DNA from: Nitrospinota bacterium
GTDB taxonomy: Bacteria; UBA8248
Reading direction: 5' to 3'
Length of the DNA stretch: 22,457 bases
Assembly (NCBI GenBank): GCA_029937135.1
Contig: JAPYQX010000010.1
Location: forward strand, 1 to 22,457
The first letter of the stretch is position 1, and each line of letters opens with the position of its first letter. The translations under genes were made by a program, and so were the position numbers. Below are positions 1 to 8,269 of this stretch, piece by piece. Below the pieces are notes generated by a model. The model was not told where the DNA came from and searched no databases. It worked only from the letters and a program-made list of their open reading frames with translations.

Positions 1-261
1 CACCTGCCCGGTTTCCTCGTCGCCGGCCTCCATGCCGAAGCGGGCATGCCAACCGTCACTGACCCACAGCTCGGGCAGACCCGCCAGATCGGAAATATGA
101 TCGTCATGTACACGGGTGAGATGCCATGCGGTCCAGGCCATGGAGTTGGCGTGAGGCGCGGGCATCCGGCAAAGCATATCGGCCGGAGCGCCCTCGAGCG
201 ATCGGTGCAATATAGCGTTCACCTTCCCAAGGGCTTCGGCGATGAAGTCAGCGCCTTCCAT
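1..261 (-). CDS. DinB family protein (partial, C-terminus beyond the left edge)
   Basis: The first 87 codons are visible, starting at an ATG (259-261) preceded by a clear AAGGAG ribosome site about 6 bases away. The protein starts MEGADFIAEALGKVN and has a helical DinB-like segment with a WHLTRVHDDH stretch at about residues 47-56. This resembles the His-containing helix with which DinB/YfiT-like four-helix proteins bind a divalent metal. DinB-like proteins include thiol-dependent (mycothiol or bacillithiol) transferases and isomerases as well as many of unknown function; the part seen does not tell which. It lies 35 bases behind the dienelactone hydrolase stop and is probably co-transcribed with it. 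Family assignment is by motif and general look, so moderately confident; function unknown. Confidence 0.72.
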   Translation of the reverse strand, partial: MEGADFIAEALGKVNAILHRSLEGAPADMLCRMPAPHANSMAWTAWHLTRVHDDHISDLAGLPELWVSDGWHARFGMEAGDEETGQV

Positions 262-296
262 GATTATCTCCTTGATTGAATACCGGTGGCCCCAAG

Positions 297-989
297 CTAT
301 TTGAGTTTTTCTTTAAAGAACGCGAGCACCTTGTCCCATGCGTCATCGCTCGCCGACGCTCCGTATCGATCCGCGTTGTCCTCCCACTGGAACGCATGAC
401 CCGCTCCATCGTAGCGGTAGAACGTATTCTCAATTCCGGCTTTGTTGAGGGCCGCCTCGTAATCATTCACATCCTCCGGGGAGGGGTTCTTATCGTTGTT
501 TCCGAAAAACCCGATGACCGGACACGGGATTTTCCCCGCCAGTTCAATAGCAGGCGGATTACCCTCTCCCCGCACCTCCTTGACACCGCCACCATAAAAT
601 ACCGCGCAAGCCTTGTAGCGTGAGTTTGTACAAGCGCCCAGCCAGCTTACCCGTCCGCCCCAGCAGTGGCCGACAATTCCGATCCGATCGCTGTTCACAC
701 TATCGAGCGCCGACAAGACCTCAAAACCCGCGGTGAGATCGGGGGCGGTCCAATCGTCCCGGAATTCATCGCGCTTGGCCTGCATTTCATCTTCCTTGGG
801 CCACCAGTGATACAAAAACGGGACAGAAACCGCGAAACCGTTTTCAGCGAATCTCTCGGCCGTCTTGATGGTGAACGGATCCTGCTCAATTCCCTGATGG
901 CCGGGAATATGCTGGCAGAGCACGAGCCCCGGGTGTGGACCGCTCCCCTCGGGCTCGAATAAAAACACTTCCATCGGGCTTCCTTGCAC
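297..989 (-). CDS. Dienelactone hydrolase family protein
   Basis: An alpha/beta hydrolase of the dienelactone hydrolase family, about 230 residues, the usual length. The family catalytic triad is recognisable: nucleophile Cys109 in GHCWGG, Asp166 in FGNNDKNPS and His198 in YDGAGHAFQ. Known members open the lactone ring of dienelactones in chlorocatechol breakdown, but most relatives act on unknown esters or lactones in the cytoplasm. The start is uncertain. A GTG at 989 lacks an obvious ribosome site, whereas an ATG at 974 has AAGGAAG about 6 bases upstream. The frame stays open and protein-like (RIETTEV) upstream of the GTG without any usual start codon. It is the first gene of a likely two-gene operon with the DinB protein. 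Family call firm, substrate unknown. Confidence 0.9.
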   Translation of the reverse strand: MQGSPMEVFLFEPEGSGPHPGLVLCQHIPGHQGIEQDPFTIKTAERFAENGFAVSVPFLYHWWPKEDEMQAKRDEFRDDWTAPDLTAGFEVLSALDSVNSDRIGIVGHCWGGRVSWLGACTNSRYKACAVFYGGGVKEVRGEGNPPAIELAGKIPCPVIGFFGNNDKNPSPEDVNDYEAALNKAGIENTFYRYDGAGHAFQWEDNADRYGASASDDAWDKVLAFFKEKLK

Positions 990-1345
990 TTCGGTCGTTT
1001 CGATTCGGTATGCCCTTGGAACGCTCCTTCCCTTAAATGGGAGTTAAATGTCGGAAAAATCTCCAGGTCCAGAGGAATATCAATAACCACTTAAACGGTA
1101 ATTCGCAATACACGGGCAAACACCGAAGAGAGCCCTCGCCGATTCCAAATCCAAAATTCTTTGTATTTGAAGGAAATTATGACGGAAATTCCTCAAAGAT
1201 TTCCCATTTTTCGATAAATTGAAATCGCCTTCCGGGAAGCCTATAGTATCCACTCCCCGGACAATTTACAGGAACTCTTATTCAGACACCCTCGCACACA
1301 GAATATTCGCCGCCTTATTCGTTCGCCGGGGCCAGGAGGAAACCC
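990..1345. other. Divergent intergenic region between dienelactone hydrolase and Fe-alcohol dehydrogenase
   Basis: An AT-richer 356-base gap between divergently transcribed genes. It carries a strong plus-strand promoter (separate entry) and, on the minus strand, a weak candidate pair TTGCGA (1103-1108) and TATTGA (1080-1085) with a 17-base spacer that could serve the dienelactone hydrolase. The heptamer GGAAATT occurs twice, at 1172-1178 and 1184-1190, 12 bases start to start, just upstream of the plus-strand promoter; it could be a regulator site. No gene or RNA was recognised here. Confidence 0.5.
1219..1247 (+). promoter_or_regulatory. Sigma-70 type promoter for the Fe-alcohol dehydrogenase
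   Basis: TTGAAA at 1219-1224 and TATAGT at 1242-1247 are each one base from the consensus hexamers and are separated by exactly 17 bases. The region upstream is AT-rich. The predicted transcript would start near 1254, giving a leader of about 90 bases before the ATG at 1346. Confidence 0.7.
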
Positions 1346-2488
1346 ATGATCCAACCATTTCAAATCGCTTCGGGCCCAAGGGTGCGCTTTGGCGCGGGAG
1401 AAGCCGCTTTCGCCGGAGAGGAAGCGGCCGCCCTGGGAATGAAACGACCCATGCTGCTCACGGACCCCGGGCTTTCCGCAGCCGATGTCCTCACGCCGAT
1501 TATCGGGGGCTTCGAAAAAGCCGCGCCAGGCTATCAGCTCTTCGAGCAGGCCGAGACCAATCCTTCGGATGAGAGCATTTTACGCGCCAGGGAATTTTAC
1601 GAATCAAATGATTGCGACGGAATGGTGGCCGTGGGCGGCGGGAGTTCCATCGACACCGCCAAAGCCATGGGGATTTTACTGACGAACGGGGGAAAGCTCC
1701 CCGATTACTACGGGGCCGACAAACCGGCCAACCGCGTTCCCCCTTTCATCACCGTCCCCACGACGGCGGGCACCGGGAGTGAGGTGACCCGCGCCTCGAT
1801 CATCACCGATGTGGAGCGTCAGTCGAAGGCCAGCATTCACAGCGACACTCTTTACGCCGATGTCGCCATTGTGGACCCCTCCCTCCTCGCCACGCTCCCG
1901 AAGCGATTCGCTGCCGGGGCCCTGATGGACGCTCTCACCCACGCGATCGAATCCATCGGCTCCCTCCGCTCGACCCCTTGGACCGAGGCCCTGAGTATGC
2001 AGGCCGTCGCCCTTATCGGGCGGCACGCGAGGGCCTTCGTGGACAACCCGGCCGACCCCGGCGCCGCCGGGCCAATCGCACTCGCCGCGACGCTGGCGGG
2101 CGCCTCGTTCACGAACACCGGCCTGGGGATTGTCCACGGCCTGACTCATCCGGTATTCAACTTCTTCGGCGGCCATCACGGTACGACCAACGGCGTCCTC
2201 CTGGCGGCCGTCATGAAATTCAATCTGCCCGCGATGCGGGAGACCTACGCCCGGATGGCGCCCCTTCTCGCGGGCGCGGGCGCTACAACCGCGGAGGCCG
2301 CCATCGAGGGTGTCCGCGCCATCGCCCTCGATATCGGGATACCCGCCACCCTTCCCGGAATCGGGGTGAAGGAGGAATACCTCGACCGCATGGCCATCGA
2401 AGCCGCCAAGAGCGCGACTGTCCAGACAAACCCGCTTCCGGCGGACGAGAAGGACATGAAAAAAATCTACCTGGAGTTGATGGGATAG
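1346..2488 (+). CDS. Iron-containing alcohol dehydrogenase
   Basis: A 380-residue group III (iron-dependent) alcohol dehydrogenase, full length for the family, probably a cytoplasmic NAD(P)-dependent alcohol/aldehyde oxidoreductase. The nucleotide-binding motif GGGSSIDTAK is at 97-106 and the family signature TVPTTAGTGSEVT at 136-148. The four metal ligands known from FucO-type enzymes are all present at the right spacing: Asp195 and His199 in MDALTHAIE, His264 in VHGLTHP and His278 in GGHHGTTN. The ATG at 1346 has an AGGAGGA ribosome site 5 bases upstream. It has its own promoter and ends only 10 bases from the stop codon of the convergent acyl-CoA dehydrogenase, with no terminator hairpin between. 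Substrate cannot be told; relatives include 1,3-propanediol, lactaldehyde and maleylacetate reductases. Confidence 0.95.
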   Translation: MIQPFQIASGPRVRFGAGEAAFAGEEAAALGMKRPMLLTDPGLSAADVLTPIIGGFEKAAPGYQLFEQAETNPSDESILRAREFYESNDCDGMVAVGGGSSIDTAKAMGILLTNGGKLPDYYGADKPANRVPPFITVPTTAGTGSEVTRASIITDVERQSKASIHSDTLYADVAIVDPSLLATLPKRFAAGALMDALTHAIESIGSLRSTPWTEALSMQAVALIGRHARAFVDNPADPGAAGPIALAATLAGASFTNTGLGIVHGLTHPVFNFFGGHHGTTNGVLLAAVMKFNLPAMRETYARMAPLLAGAGATTAEAAIEGVRAIALDIGIPATLPGIGVKEEYLDRMAIEAAKSATVQTNPLPADEKDMKKIYLELMG

Positions 2489-2498
2489 ATTGGATGAA

Positions 2499-3677
2499 CT
2501 AGAGGTAGGGCATCGACCGGACGCGCTGCGCCTCGTTCGTTCCGGCCGAATGGAGGAAACTCGTCACGTCGCGCAGGTACTTCTCCATCGGGGCCTCGGT
2601 CATGTAGCCCATCCCACCCCACACTTCGAGGGATCGCTTGGCGATGCGGAAACATGCCTCTGAGGCGAATACCTTCGCCATGTACCCCAGCTTCGAGTCA
2701 TAGCCCTCATCCTGCATGGCCCGCCAAGCGGCGTAGTGCAGGGTCTGGCGCGCAGCCTGATAATCGGCATAACAATCGGCCAGCATGAAACCCACCCCCT
2801 GATGCTCGATGATGGGTTTTCCGCCCTGGACCCGGTTGCGCGCGTATTCGAGAGCATCCTCGTAGGCCGCCCGCGCGGGGCCCAGCACGGTGGCCGCCGA
2901 CTCGATCACCGAGCCTCTCGAAAACGAGCCTGACCTGGCCCGCACCCCACCGCCCACCTCGCTCACCCGGTCGGCGTCGGGGACCCGACAATTCTCGAAG
3001 ATGAGCTCGGCATTCTGGGAAAGGCGCTGGCCCATCTTTTCGTGTACGCGACCGATGGAAAATCCCTCCTGGCCGGGCGAGACCATGAAGTAAGTGAGCC
3101 CCTCCGAAACACCTACGGCAGGATCCGTCCGCGTCACCAGCGTATAGAGCTTGGCGATGCCCCCGTTGCTGATGAAGTGCTTCATCCCGTTGATCACCCA
3201 ATCGTCCCCATCGCGGACGGCCCGGGTCCGCACACCAAACTCCGGGCTGTCGTGAGGCGTGAAATTCTCCGACCCGACGTTAGGCTCGGTCATCCCCACC
3301 GCGAGGTGGAAGCGATGATCCTCCAAGAACGCCGGGAGATACCGGCCGCGCTGTTCCTCGTTCCATACGCGGTCGAGAAAATGGATAATTTTCCAGGTCT
3401 GATCGAAGGTGACGGCCACCCCGAGGTCGCCCCAGGCGATCTCCTCGCCGACGATGCACAGGTCGAGGAGGTTTGCGCCCCCGCCGCCCCTCTCCTCGGG
3501 CAGCGAGAGCGTCCGCAGGCCGAGACGGCTCCCCTTCTCGAGAATATCCCAGGGAAAGCGCTCGGCCGGATCATCTATCCGCTCGCGGTCGCGAACGACC
3601 GGGCGAATTTCTTTCTCGGCGAAATCGTGGGCAAGCGCCTGAAGCGCGCGCTGGGTATCAGTGAGGGAAAAATCCAT
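2499..3677 (-). CDS. Acyl-CoA dehydrogenase family protein (copy 1)
   Basis: A 392-residue flavoprotein of the acyl-CoA dehydrogenase fold, with an N-terminal helical domain (MDFSLTDTQRAL), a central beta domain with the FAD-contact region around VGMTEPNVGSENF, and a C-terminal helical domain with RNRVQGGKPI and GGMGYMTEAPMEKYLRD. Members usually oxidise an acyl-CoA to the 2-enoyl-CoA and pass electrons to ETF. The ATG at 3677 is chosen over a TTG two codons earlier: GGAG lies 7 bases upstream, and the paralogue at 17054-18247 also begins MDFSLTD. Where MCAD/SCAD-type enzymes have their catalytic Glu (YEGT), this protein has Ala378 in HSAGTNEAQR, so the reaction may differ. It lies downstream of the DMT transporter (gap 52 bases) and probably shares its transcript. 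Confidence 0.92.
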   Translation of the reverse strand: MDFSLTDTQRALQALAHDFAEKEIRPVVRDRERIDDPAERFPWDILEKGSRLGLRTLSLPEERGGGGANLLDLCIVGEEIAWGDLGVAVTFDQTWKIIHFLDRVWNEEQRGRYLPAFLEDHRFHLAVGMTEPNVGSENFTPHDSPEFGVRTRAVRDGDDWVINGMKHFISNGGIAKLYTLVTRTDPAVGVSEGLTYFMVSPGQEGFSIGRVHEKMGQRLSQNAELIFENCRVPDADRVSEVGGGVRARSGSFSRGSVIESAATVLGPARAAYEDALEYARNRVQGGKPIIEHQGVGFMLADCYADYQAARQTLHYAAWRAMQDEGYDSKLGYMAKVFASEACFRIAKRSLEVWGGMGYMTEAPMEKYLRDVTSFLHSAGTNEAQRVRSMPYL

Positions 3678-3729
3678 ATTCAATCTCCATTCCTGTATTA
3701 CCCGAAGTTCTCAACTCCGCCCGGTGGTG

Positions 3730-4608
3730 TCAATTGTGGCGGCCAACCCCGATTACCATCATCCCGGCCACGGCGATGAGAACACCGATGATCACTCGCT
3801 TGTTCAGCCGCTCGATTTTACGCAAAAACATCGCCGAAAACAAAATCACGAATACCGGCGAAGCGCTCATGATGGGAACAGCGAGCGAGAGCTTTCCTCT
3901 CATCGCCTGGTTGATCGTGATCTGGGCCAGGCCGTTCAGGCAGGTGCCGATCAAGATCAGATGAAAATACCGTTTGGCGCCCCCCCACTCGAAAAAACGC
4001 TTCGGCAACAGGGGCCGCAGCAGCTCCCCGGTCGGAATGGCCACCAGCGCCCCCCACGCGGTGAGCAGCGCGGGAGCGGCCATGTAGCTCATCCCCCGGT
4101 TTCGCACATATACGCTGCACGCGAGAAACACCACACTCGTGAGCGACCAGCCGATCCCCGCCCGGAACCACTTGCCCTCCGTGGGCTCATAACCCACTGC
4201 CACGACACCTGCGACCACCAGGAAAGTTCCCGCCAGAACAAACTCGCCCGGGCGCTCGCCCAGAAGAAACACGGCGAAGCCAAGACTCAAAAGAGGCGTC
4301 AGGCTGACGATGGCGATATGCCGCGAGGGGCCCATCGCGTTCAGGCCCGTATAAAAAATCCAGCGATTAATGCTGTAGTTGAATACTCCCAGGATCGCGA
4401 ACCAAGCGAAAGCCTCCCAGCGGAATTCACTCGGGGCGAAACTCCACATCCCGATAGCGCCGAGGAGGACAATGTTGCCGATATTGTTCAACTGGACAAG
4501 GGCGAACGAGCCCATATTCCTGAGCGGAATCGTGAAAGCGATATTCGTCAGCGCCATCAGGAAAGCGCCCAGAAGGGCCAAAAGAATGGTTTGGGTTTCC
4601 AGGGTCAA
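3730..4608 (-). CDS. DMT superfamily (EamA domain) transporter
   Basis: A very hydrophobic protein of about 292 residues with a two-fold repeat of the EamA domain and roughly ten membrane segments, typical of the drug/metabolite transporter superfamily. Each half ends in the usual pattern of a membrane helix, an LGER-like or LRKIERL charged loop, and another glycine-rich helix. Such inner-membrane proteins export amino acids, metabolites or xenobiotics; the substrate is not predictable. The start is uncertain: the TTG at 4608 has GAGAGAG about 6 bases upstream, while the in-frame TTG at 4629 has no ribosome site. A good -10 box lies upstream. It precedes the acyl-CoA dehydrogenase in a likely two-gene operon, so it could move a substrate or product of that enzyme. 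Confidence 0.9.
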   Translation of the reverse strand: MTLETQTILLALLGAFLMALTNIAFTIPLRNMGSFALVQLNNIGNIVLLGAIGMWSFAPSEFRWEAFAWFAILGVFNYSINRWIFYTGLNAMGPSRHIAIVSLTPLLSLGFAVFLLGERPGEFVLAGTFLVVAGVVAVGYEPTEGKWFRAGIGWSLTSVVFLACSVYVRNRGMSYMAAPALLTAWGALVAIPTGELLRPLLPKRFFEWGGAKRYFHLILIGTCLNGLAQITINQAMRGKLSLAVPIMSASPVFVILFSAMFLRKIERLNKRVIIGVLIAVAGMMVIGVGRHN

Positions 4609-4674
4609 GAGAAACTCTCTCGGAGACAATTAGGGGATGATCGAAACGGAAGCCGGACTGGACCGGAGGAAGCG

Positions 4675-4703
4675 ATTATACCCCCGGCGAATATTTTTCA
4701 CAC
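4675..4703 (-). promoter_or_regulatory. Candidate promoter for the DMT transporter operon
   Basis: Read on the minus strand, a perfect TATAAT (4675-4680) follows a poor -35 (GTGTGA at a 17-base spacer, or GTGAAA at 15). It lies about 50-70 bases before the candidate start codons. The -10 box is convincing, the -35 weak. Confidence 0.4.
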
Positions 4704-4885
4704 CGCGCCGATAAAAAACCTTCCGGATCAATCTTGGCGTGGATGGCGTTAATCCTGATATTATCCCTGAAATCAGCAAAACCGTGGTCTGCGAGTCCGG
4801 CAGGAGGCACCCTAACCCATCGAGGCGGGAGCGCCCTCTTTTTCAGACACCGTTTCGTTATGCCGCTAATTTCATGGAGGTTTTC

Positions 4886-5995
4886 ATGGTTGAATCCAGC
4901 GATCTTCCTGAAGGAACCGTTCGCTTCCAGCACGAACACATCAGGGACTTCATCGCCGCCGCGATCAGTGCTACAGGCGTTCCCGATGACCACGCGCGCC
5001 TGACGGCCGATGTCCTTATCAGCGCCGACCTCCGAGGGGTGCGAAGCCACGGGATGGGCCGCCTGCCCATACTGGTGGACACTCTGGAGCGGGGCGGGAT
5101 CAACAAGAATTCGAGTTATCCATTTCACACCGGCAGCAATACGACCGGGGTTCTCGACGCGCAAAACGGATTGGGGCCCGTCGCCTCGAACATCGCCATG
5201 GAAAAGGCCATCTCCATGGCCGAGGAGCAGGGAACGGGCTTCGTCGCCGTCCGCAACAGCAGCCACATGGGCTACCCCGGTTACTGGGCGAAAAAGGCCA
5301 TGGACCGCGGCTTCATCGGCATCTGCATGACCAACGGCGGCCAGTTCGTCACGCCCACCTTCGGGGTCGAGCCGATGCTGGGGACAAATCCTTTTAGCGT
5401 CGCCATCCCCGGCGGGCCGGACGGGGAAATTTTTCATCTGGATATCGCCACCTCCACGGTCGCCCGGGGAAAAATCGAAACCTTCCTCCGCGAGGACAAA
5501 CCCATCCCCAAGGGGTGGGTCCCCGAAGCGTATGGCCCGCTCAAGCTCGATGAGCGGGGAATCCTTCCCTTCGATGTCCCCCTCCTTCCGCTGGGGGGCG
5601 AGGGCACCGAAACGGGCGGCCACAAAGGGTTCGCGCTCTCTCTCATGGTCGAGCTTTTGTGCAGCATCCTTTCCGGGTCCGGCACTCTGGATGCGAAAGG
5701 AGAAAACGCGGGAGACGCCGATGGGCCAACTTTCCCCTCGGCCGGTCATTTCATGGGAGCGATAAGGGTGGACGGATTCCGGGAGCCAGCCCTGGTTTTC
5801 GCTCACATGGCAGAAATATACGGGCGAATTCGAGGCTCCGAGAAAGCGCCCGGCCATGACCGGATCTATACGCCCGGCGAACTCGAGGTCATCGCTGATG
5901 AGGAGAACCGCCGATTGGGAGTTCCCATCACTCCGGCCGTGCTGGAGCAGGCCCGGCGGCTGAACGAGCGGTTATCGCTTGGATTCAAGCTATAA
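4886..5995 (+). CDS. Ldh family (LDH2/MDH2-type) oxidoreductase
   Basis: A 369-residue NAD(P)-dependent 2-hydroxyacid dehydrogenase of the type-2 malate/L-lactate dehydrogenase family, unrelated to classical Rossmann LDH. Known members oxidise malate, lactate, sulfolactate, ureidoglycolate or 2,3-diketogulonate. Conserved blocks are DLRGVRSHGMGRLP (48-61, with His55), RNSSHMGYPGYW (123-134, His127), GTNPFS (166-171), DIATS (186-190) and a late GGHKGFALSLMVELL. The ATG at 4886 has GGAGG 5 bases upstream, which is why a longer open frame starting at 4739 is not accepted. It is the first gene of a four-gene plus-strand block. No close substrate assignment is possible. Confidence 0.93.
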   Translation: MVESSDLPEGTVRFQHEHIRDFIAAAISATGVPDDHARLTADVLISADLRGVRSHGMGRLPILVDTLERGGINKNSSYPFHTGSNTTGVLDAQNGLGPVASNIAMEKAISMAEEQGTGFVAVRNSSHMGYPGYWAKKAMDRGFIGICMTNGGQFVTPTFGVEPMLGTNPFSVAIPGGPDGEIFHLDIATSTVARGKIETFLREDKPIPKGWVPEAYGPLKLDERGILPFDVPLLPLGGEGTETGGHKGFALSLMVELLCSILSGSGTLDAKGENAGDADGPTFPSAGHFMGAIRVDGFREPALVFAHMAEIYGRIRGSEKAPGHDRIYTPGELEVIADEENRRLGVPITPAVLEQARRLNERLSLGFKL

Positions 5996-6117
5996 AAAAA
6001 TGGGGGATAATTCTTCTAAATAAATTCATAATGGCCCGCAACCGACAAGCTTTATTTTTTAAATCGCCGGAAATATCGCGGGGAAGATCATCCCGGCAAA
6101 TACAAGGAGGCAGCGAG

Positions 6118-7299
6118 ATGCCGCCAGTAAAAGCAACGGGAAAAGCCGAATGGTTCACCTACTTTCCGGACGATTACCGATGGTCCGCCTCGGTGTGCAT
6201 GCTCATCTCGGCGGCCCAATGGGGCGGCTCCGACATCGGCGAGGTGGACCGGGTGGGCCGCGTTCTCCGAAAAAAGATGGGAGACGACGAACTATGGTTC
6301 CGGGAGTGGACCAAAATGGGAGCCCGGATCCGCGCGCTCGGAATGACCGAGGAGCGGCGGGGAAACCGCCTCTCGGCCGCCGCGCACTTCAAGCGCGCCT
6401 GCCTTTACTATCAAATCGGCGACAGATTCAGGCAGCCCAAGGACAAAAAATCGCTCACCGCCTTTCGGACATCGGTGGACTGCTTTCACCGCTACCTCCG
6501 ACTCACCGACAGGCCCAGGACCGAACACGTCACGATCACCACCCATGACGGCGAAAAACTTCCGGCCTACTTCGTTCACGCCGAGAATACCCGCAAGGCA
6601 AAGCCCCCCGTGGTTGTTCTGTTCGACGGACTCGACACATCGAAAGAAATCGTTTCCATCCGCGCGGCGGACGGGCTGATCCGCCGGGGGATGAGCTGTC
6701 TTTTCGTGGACGGCCCCGGCACCGGCGAGGCCATCCGCTTTCACAAGAGCTACCTGCGACACGACTACGAGGCCGCCGGATCGGCAGCGATTGACTACCT
6801 CGAAACGCGAAAGGACGTGAACGCCAAAAAAACGGGAATCATGGCGGTCAGCCTCGGGGGTTATTACGCTCCCAGATGCGCGAGCATGGACCGCCGCTTC
6901 AAGGCCTGCGTCGCCTGGGGAGCCATCTGGGATTATCACGCCACCTGGAAGAAACGGTTTGATTCTCAGGGAAAAGCGGCCCAGGGCGTTCCGACCGACT
7001 ATATTCACTGGGTCCTCAACACGAAAACAGAGAAAGAGGCCCTCGAAAAACTCGAGAATTTCCGCCTCGACGGCGTGGTCCAGAAAATGCGCTGCCCCTT
7101 CCTGCTGACCCACGGGGAGGACGACCGGCAGATATCATTGAGCGACGCGAAAGCCCTCTACAGGGCGGTCGGCTCCAAGGACAAAACCATGAAAATCTTT
7201 ACACGCGAGACCGGCAGGGCGCAGCACTGCCAGAACGACTACCTCTCGATTGGCCTCCCTTACATGCAGGACTGGATCGGGAAAAAACTGGGCGCTTAA
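6118..7299 (+). CDS. Alpha/beta hydrolase, FrsA / DHPON-hydrolase-like
   Basis: A 393-residue alpha/beta hydrolase with a long helical N-terminal half (about residues 1-130), the layout of 2,6-dihydroxypseudooxynicotine hydrolase and FrsA-type proteins. The nucleophile elbow AVSLGG puts Ser245 as nucleophile. An acid lies in GEDDRQI (Asp335 or 336), and His370 in RAQHCQND completes the triad. DHPON hydrolase cleaves a carbon-carbon bond, other relatives cleave esters; the substrate here is unknown. The ATG at 6118 has AAGGAGG 7 bases upstream; an in-frame ATG at 6031 has no such site. It is 122 bases behind the Ldh gene and 39 bases before the aldo/keto reductase. Fold certain, subfamily likely. 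Confidence 0.87.
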   Translation: MPPVKATGKAEWFTYFPDDYRWSASVCMLISAAQWGGSDIGEVDRVGRVLRKKMGDDELWFREWTKMGARIRALGMTEERRGNRLSAAAHFKRACLYYQIGDRFRQPKDKKSLTAFRTSVDCFHRYLRLTDRPRTEHVTITTHDGEKLPAYFVHAENTRKAKPPVVVLFDGLDTSKEIVSIRAADGLIRRGMSCLFVDGPGTGEAIRFHKSYLRHDYEAAGSAAIDYLETRKDVNAKKTGIMAVSLGGYYAPRCASMDRRFKACVAWGAIWDYHATWKKRFDSQGKAAQGVPTDYIHWVLNTKTEKEALEKLENFRLDGVVQKMRCPFLLTHGEDDRQISLSDAKALYRAVGSKDKTMKIFTRETGRAQHCQNDYLSIGLPYMQDWIGKKLGA

Positions 7300-7338
7300 C
7301 ATCCAGCAAAATCCCGCGCAACGGCAAGGAGATCTGAA

Positions 7339-8211
7339 ATGGAATACCGCACTATGGGAAGCACCGGCCTTCGCGTTAGCGAAATCGGAGTGGGCACCTC
7401 GCTGAGTTTTCGCGCGATGGCGGATTCCGATGAAGACCTTTGCATTTCCATTATCCACGAAGCACTGGCCCAGGACATCAACTTCATCGACACCGCCCCG
7501 GTTTACGGCGAATCGGAGCGCGTTTTGGGCAAGGCGCTGGAGGGGAAGCGCAGCGAAGTGATCCTCGCCTCAAAGGTATGGCAGACCGACGCCGCCTCGG
7601 CCCGCTCCAGCGTGGAGCGCTCGCTGGAACTTCTTCGCACCGACTTTATCGATCTCTTGCAGATTCACAATATGGCGGGCTGGCGTGAAATCACCCCCAC
7701 CCTCCAGAAACTCAAGGAAGAGGGCCTCGTACGCCACCTCGGCATCACCGACCGCAATCCCAAAAATTACGGCGTGGTGATGGAAGCCATGCGGACCGGG
7801 GCCTACGAAACCATCCAGATTCCTTATTTCCTGGGGGAGACTTCCTGCCGCGCCGAGGTACTTCCGCTCGCACGGAAAATGAACATGGGGGTCATCGTGA
7901 TGCGCCCGTTCAGTCAGCTCATATCACGAGAAAGCCTCCTGAAAGGTGCGGCGGCTTCCAGCGGGACCGGCCTCGCCGGGGGCAGTCAACTTTTGGGCGC
8001 GGGAGCGGATGAGACCTTTTCTTTTTTGAAAGATTACGGCTGCGAAACAACCGGACAGGGACTTCTCAAGCACCTGCTGGCTGACCCGACCGTTTCATCC
8101 ATCATCCCCGCCACGGCAAAGACCAAGCGCATCGCCGAGAACGCCGCCGCCTCGGACGGAATCCCGCTTCCGCCCGAAGTCTGCGAGCGGCTCGAAAGCC
8201 TGATGATCTGA
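7339..8211 (+). CDS. Aldo/keto reductase
   Basis: A 290-residue NADPH-dependent aldo/keto reductase of TIM-barrel fold, normal length. It begins MEYRTMGSTGLRVSEIGVGT, the standard family start, and the catalytic tetrad is complete: Asp51 and Tyr56 in DTAPVYGESE, Lys79 in ASKVW, His110 in LLQIHNM. The C-terminal part carries the cofactor-binding PATAKTKRIAEN stretch. Members reduce aldehydes and ketones in the cytoplasm. AAGGAGA lies 7 bases before the ATG. It sits inside the plus-strand block, 39 bases after the hydrolase and 58 before the molybdenum hydroxylase subunit, so it is probably co-transcribed with both. Confidence 0.94.
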   Translation: MEYRTMGSTGLRVSEIGVGTSLSFRAMADSDEDLCISIIHEALAQDINFIDTAPVYGESERVLGKALEGKRSEVILASKVWQTDAASARSSVERSLELLRTDFIDLLQIHNMAGWREITPTLQKLKEEGLVRHLGITDRNPKNYGVVMEAMRTGAYETIQIPYFLGETSCRAEVLPLARKMNMGVIVMRPFSQLISRESLLKGAAASSGTGLAGGSQLLGAGADETFSFLKDYGCETTGQGLLKHLLADPTVSSIIPATAKTKRIAENAAASDGIPLPPEVCERLESLMI

Positions 8212-8269
8212 TTCATTGACGCGGCTATTAGAAGAATTTTTCTCAATCTCTTTTGGGGGGACCAAGAGA

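Noticed and set aside
3661..4752. Long plus-strand open frame (363 codons) opposite the DMT transporter
   Set aside because: Its product is rich in Arg, His, Gln and Pro with no recognisable domain. It lies antisense to a clear membrane transporter gene and has no fitting ribosome site.
4676..5857. Long minus-strand open frame (393 codons) opposite the Ldh family gene
   Set aside because: It lies antisense to a convincing LDH2-family gene, has low-complexity composition and no motif. It is a codon-bias shadow, although its last codons run into the intergenic region.
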